Shown: in pieces, positions 19,638 to 21,810 of the stretch
How the letters are laid out: each line of letters starts with the position of its first letter
Position numbering within the stretch: the first letter of the stretch is position 1
Assembly: GCA_036897095.1 (NCBI GenBank)
Contig: JAYMSP010002943.1
Span: 1 to 21,810, forward strand
DNA from: Plantago elongata
Taxonomy: Eukaryota > Streptophyta > Magnoliopsida > Lamiales > Plantaginaceae
Direction of reading: 5' to 3'
DNA: 21,810 nt
Translations under genes and position numbers: made by a program
Notes under the pieces: generated by a model
What the model saw: the letters and a program-made list of their open reading frames with translations, nothing else
Databases searched by the model: none
Told to the model about the DNA's origin: nothing

Positions 19638-20257
19638 ACTCACTAATACTACTTTTGTTTTGTTTTTTTGAGTAAACAACTCAGTAATACTTATACATAC
19701 TACTGTCTATCAATTTCAACTTGGGAAATTTTAAGGATCTTTGAAAAATAGGTTGGTAGAATTTTTTTGGAATAATAGATAATTTCATTGTGGCGGTAAT
19801 CGCCAATATTAAAAGTTGTAGAGTACTAGCTTAATTTTATCTGATTAAGTAAATTGATGATTCCAACTTATCTGATTTATTTTTAACACATTCCACTAAC
19901 AAAATCTGTGTTCGAGTTATCTTGCAGTTGGAAAGGCAACAGGTAACAGTCAAAGGCAAATCTCAAGTAACGAGAGGTTGTAAACTCACGCTTGCAGTTG
20001 CAGTAAACGAAGTCCATGTGAGATGATCTTAATATTACTACTAAGCTTCATATACGGTTTCATTGTAATTGACACATTAAAACAGCTTTTTACATATTAT
20101 AGCATCCCTTGAATTTCATAAGTAACTATACAATGGCGTACGCTGTTTAATGAGTCGAACAAACCACGTACATATTTCATATCCCGACTAAAACTCTGTA
20201 ATCATGACGAGTCTCAACTGGTCTCGTAAGATGAACAAACTTGGAATCAAATCTATA
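19638..20257. other. intergenic DNA between convergent genes
   Basis: It holds the 3' untranslated region of the glycosyltransferase gene and unassigned sequence. A small perfect hairpin TGGCG-GTAAT-CGCCA lies at 19791-19805. A possible alternative last exon of the glycosyltransferase begins at 19928. Nothing else is supported. Confidence 0.5.
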
Positions 20258-20340
20258 TATGAGGATGATGCATAAAACTTCCACATCAGTTCTTATACTT
20301 GACCACATAAACCACAAACTATAGCATTAGGCCAAGTTAA
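20258..20340. repeat. partial duplicate of the rhomboid 3' end with its last exon missing
   Basis: The left half (ATGAGGATGATGCATAAAAC, then TTCCACATCAGTT) matches the sequence around the rhomboid stop codon at 20671-20720. The right half (AACCACAAACTATAGCATTA, then GGCC) matches intron sequence at 20872-20895. The roughly 150 bases in between, including the last coding exon, are absent. It is therefore an internally deleted copy lying about 400 bases downstream of the gene, in the same orientation. Confidence 0.65.
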
Positions 20341-20703
20341 CATCAATGACTTTCTCCCATTTCGGGCAACTGAATCCACCGCAATAACTTTATTTGAAAT
20401 GCTTATGAAAGTCATACAGCTACATGTGACAGAAGAAAAAAAGATATAAAGCTGCTGAGGCCAACGAACCTAACCAAAAAGAAAAGATAACACCACAATA
20501 AGTAAGCTGTGTATCTATCAGTAAGTATACATAACAGCAGCGTAACATGTCAGGGAACTCATCAAATCGCTGTATGTGTATCTATGCATGTACATAAGTA
20601 TATCAATGGCTACTTCTAAACAAGAAAACTCTGTACTGCAAAAGAATGAAGAAAAGAGAGCTATGAGCCTATGAGGACAAACGACGAACATACAACTTCC
20701 ACA
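20341..20703 (-). other. rhomboid 3' flank / untranslated region
   Basis: No coding sequence is seen. An AATAAA polyadenylation-type signal on the minus strand (TTTATT at 20389-20394) lies about 310 bases after the rhomboid stop, a plausible but unproven mRNA end. Confidence 0.35.
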
Positions 20704-21696
20704 TCAGTTGTTACACTTCCATCTTGATGTAGGGACACAGCTCATATAATGGCACCAGCTACATCTATCGTTTCCGTTCTCTCCCCTGAAAAGCATCACC
20801 AATCCCAGAGCGTATCTGCGCAAATAAATGTGCAACAGTTAAGAACAAGTTAGTCTTGGGTCAGCTATATTAACCACAAACTGTAGCATCAGGCCAGAAG
20901 AAATTGTTCTAAGATGTTACAATGGCATATATATTTATATAGGATGCTGCACTTTTCATCATGTGTGAACAAGATATGAATGGTTGGTGTTCTGATAAGG
21001 AATGTGTAATGGAGAAGCTTACCCAACAATCAACAATATAGTGGCAGCAACCCAGAAGATATATTGGTAGACTGTGTATTTGAACCTAGGCGGAGGAGAA
21101 CGCCATTCGACAATCCGAGGAGAAAGCCACCCAAAAAACCTCCAATATGTGCAAAGTTGTCAAGAGGAGGCAGAATGCCGACAGCCAAGTTAATAGCAAT
21201 TATGACAATCAGAGTAAAAAGAGCTGCAGCCTGTGGAAATGAAGTAGGAATTAATAGAATTCTTATACACTGCCAAAGTTAGCCAGGCATGTAATTCATA
21301 CAACATTGCACCGAGAAGCCCAGATAGAGCACCAGAAGCCCCGACATAGATACTCCTCTGAATAAACAAGTTAGAAAGTATGCTCCCACCAATGCCTGAG
21401 ATTAGGTAAATTCCTCCTACTCGTACTGTATACAACATTTTGAAGTAGATGTTAATGTGAGCTTGTATCAAAAGAATGTGCACAACTTGTGTGGACAGTT
21501 AGCGGCTTGCAGCAGAAATAAATGATGCTTACCAAAGCCAAATTGCTGTTCGAGACGAATTCCAATAAATACCAAGCTCAGCATATTGACAAGTAAATGA
21601 ATAACACCGGCATGCAGCCAAATGCAAGTAATGATCCTCCATGCTTGACGCTGGTGCACTCTTTTATCCCATGTAAGTCCGCCGAGTTTTTCCAGT
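20704..21696 (-). pseudogene. RHOMBOID-like intramembrane serine protease, partial and probably inactivated
   Basis: Read on the minus strand, four exons are recognisable and the 5' part continues right of the window. Exon 21696-21533 gives [13 protein letters not shown], then [20 protein letters not shown] and RLEQQFGF. Exon 21425-21271 gives [15 protein letters not shown] and VGASGAL, with the catalytic Ser codon at 21334-21336. Exon 21230-21023 gives [19 protein letters not shown] sequence, with the catalytic His at 21147-21149. Exon 20815-20704 gives [17 protein letters not shown] before TGA, the conserved plant RBL C-terminus (RBL1/2/3 group by recall). Two defects are visible. Between the Ser and His exons only 40 bases (21231-21270) could serve as an intron, and the exon end is divergent. 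Near 21107-21115 the stretch expected to read GFVLLxRPQF is missing and the frame shifts, leading to a stop at 21030-21032, although the other frame carries on correctly ([18 protein letters not shown]). Plant rhomboids cleave transmembrane substrates in Golgi or other membranes; this copy probably cannot. Confidence 0.8.
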
Positions 21697-21810
21697 CTGT
21701 AAAAGAAGATAATTTGAGTACATGTCTAGTATCTTAAGAGTATTTAGTTGTATCTTTAAAGTTGGTTAAGATAGTTAGCTATCTAGTTAGTTTGAGGCGA
21801 GTTAGTTAAG
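21697..21810 (-). other. rhomboid intron running off the window
   Basis: On the minus strand this ends TTCTTTTACAG directly before the LEKLGG exon, so it is the 3' part of an intron. The upstream exons encoding the N-terminus and first membrane segments are outside the window. Confidence 0.65.

Noticed and set aside
1-21810. tRNA, rRNA or microRNA genes
   Set aside because: No cloverleaf-type sequence or rRNA-like segment was recognised, and the strong fold-backs present have transposon-like ends rather than microRNA-type precursors. A covariance-model scan would be needed to exclude them firmly.

Overview
This window looks like plant nuclear DNA, most likely from a dicot. Intergenic DNA is very AT-rich, genes carry GT-AG introns, and the three recognisable gene families (an IQ67-domain protein, a plant nucleotide-diphospho-sugar transferase, a plant-type rhomboid) have plant-specific architectures. 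The transposons (LINE, CACTA, short inverted-repeat elements, a solo LTR) fit the same picture. I cannot place the species from sequence alone.

Layout. Positions 1-9000 are essentially gene-free. They may begin with a fragment of a gene's last exon (about 112-182, weak). The rest is a mosaic of short inverted-repeat elements: a near-identical pair at 1962-2216 and 5753-6005, a shorter relative at 5211-5358, and a 94-bp fold-back at 3430-3523. A larger fold-back element with roughly 250-bp arms and an internal minisatellite lies at about 6015-6985, and several degenerate tandem repeats are scattered through the region. From 9000 to 11390 there is a composite transposon relic: the end of a CACTA element abuts a decayed LINE that finishes in a poly(A) run. 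An 18-bp imperfect direct repeat flanks the whole block.

The right half holds the genes. An intact four-exon IQD (calmodulin-binding IQ67-domain) gene spans 11730-15608 on +. Its 3' end has been duplicated about 2.1 kb downstream (17603-18240), and a 922-bp solo LTR with a clean 5-bp target duplication sits inside the first copy. Immediately after the duplicate comes an intact three-exon type II membrane glycosyltransferase-like gene (18309-19637, +). Converging on it from the right is the 3' part of a RHOMBOID-like intramembrane protease gene (20704-21696, -, continuing off the window). It keeps the catalytic Ser and His codons but shows a frameshift and an aberrant or missing intron, so it is probably a pseudogene.

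The genes do not form a functional unit in the operon sense. What ties the right half together is local rearrangement: both the IQD 3' end and the rhomboid 3' end have partial duplicates in the same few kilobases. I found no candidate for an undescribed molecular system. The most informative signals are structural: nested and flanking repeats, decay of the rhomboid gene, and an upstream ORF on the IQD leader.
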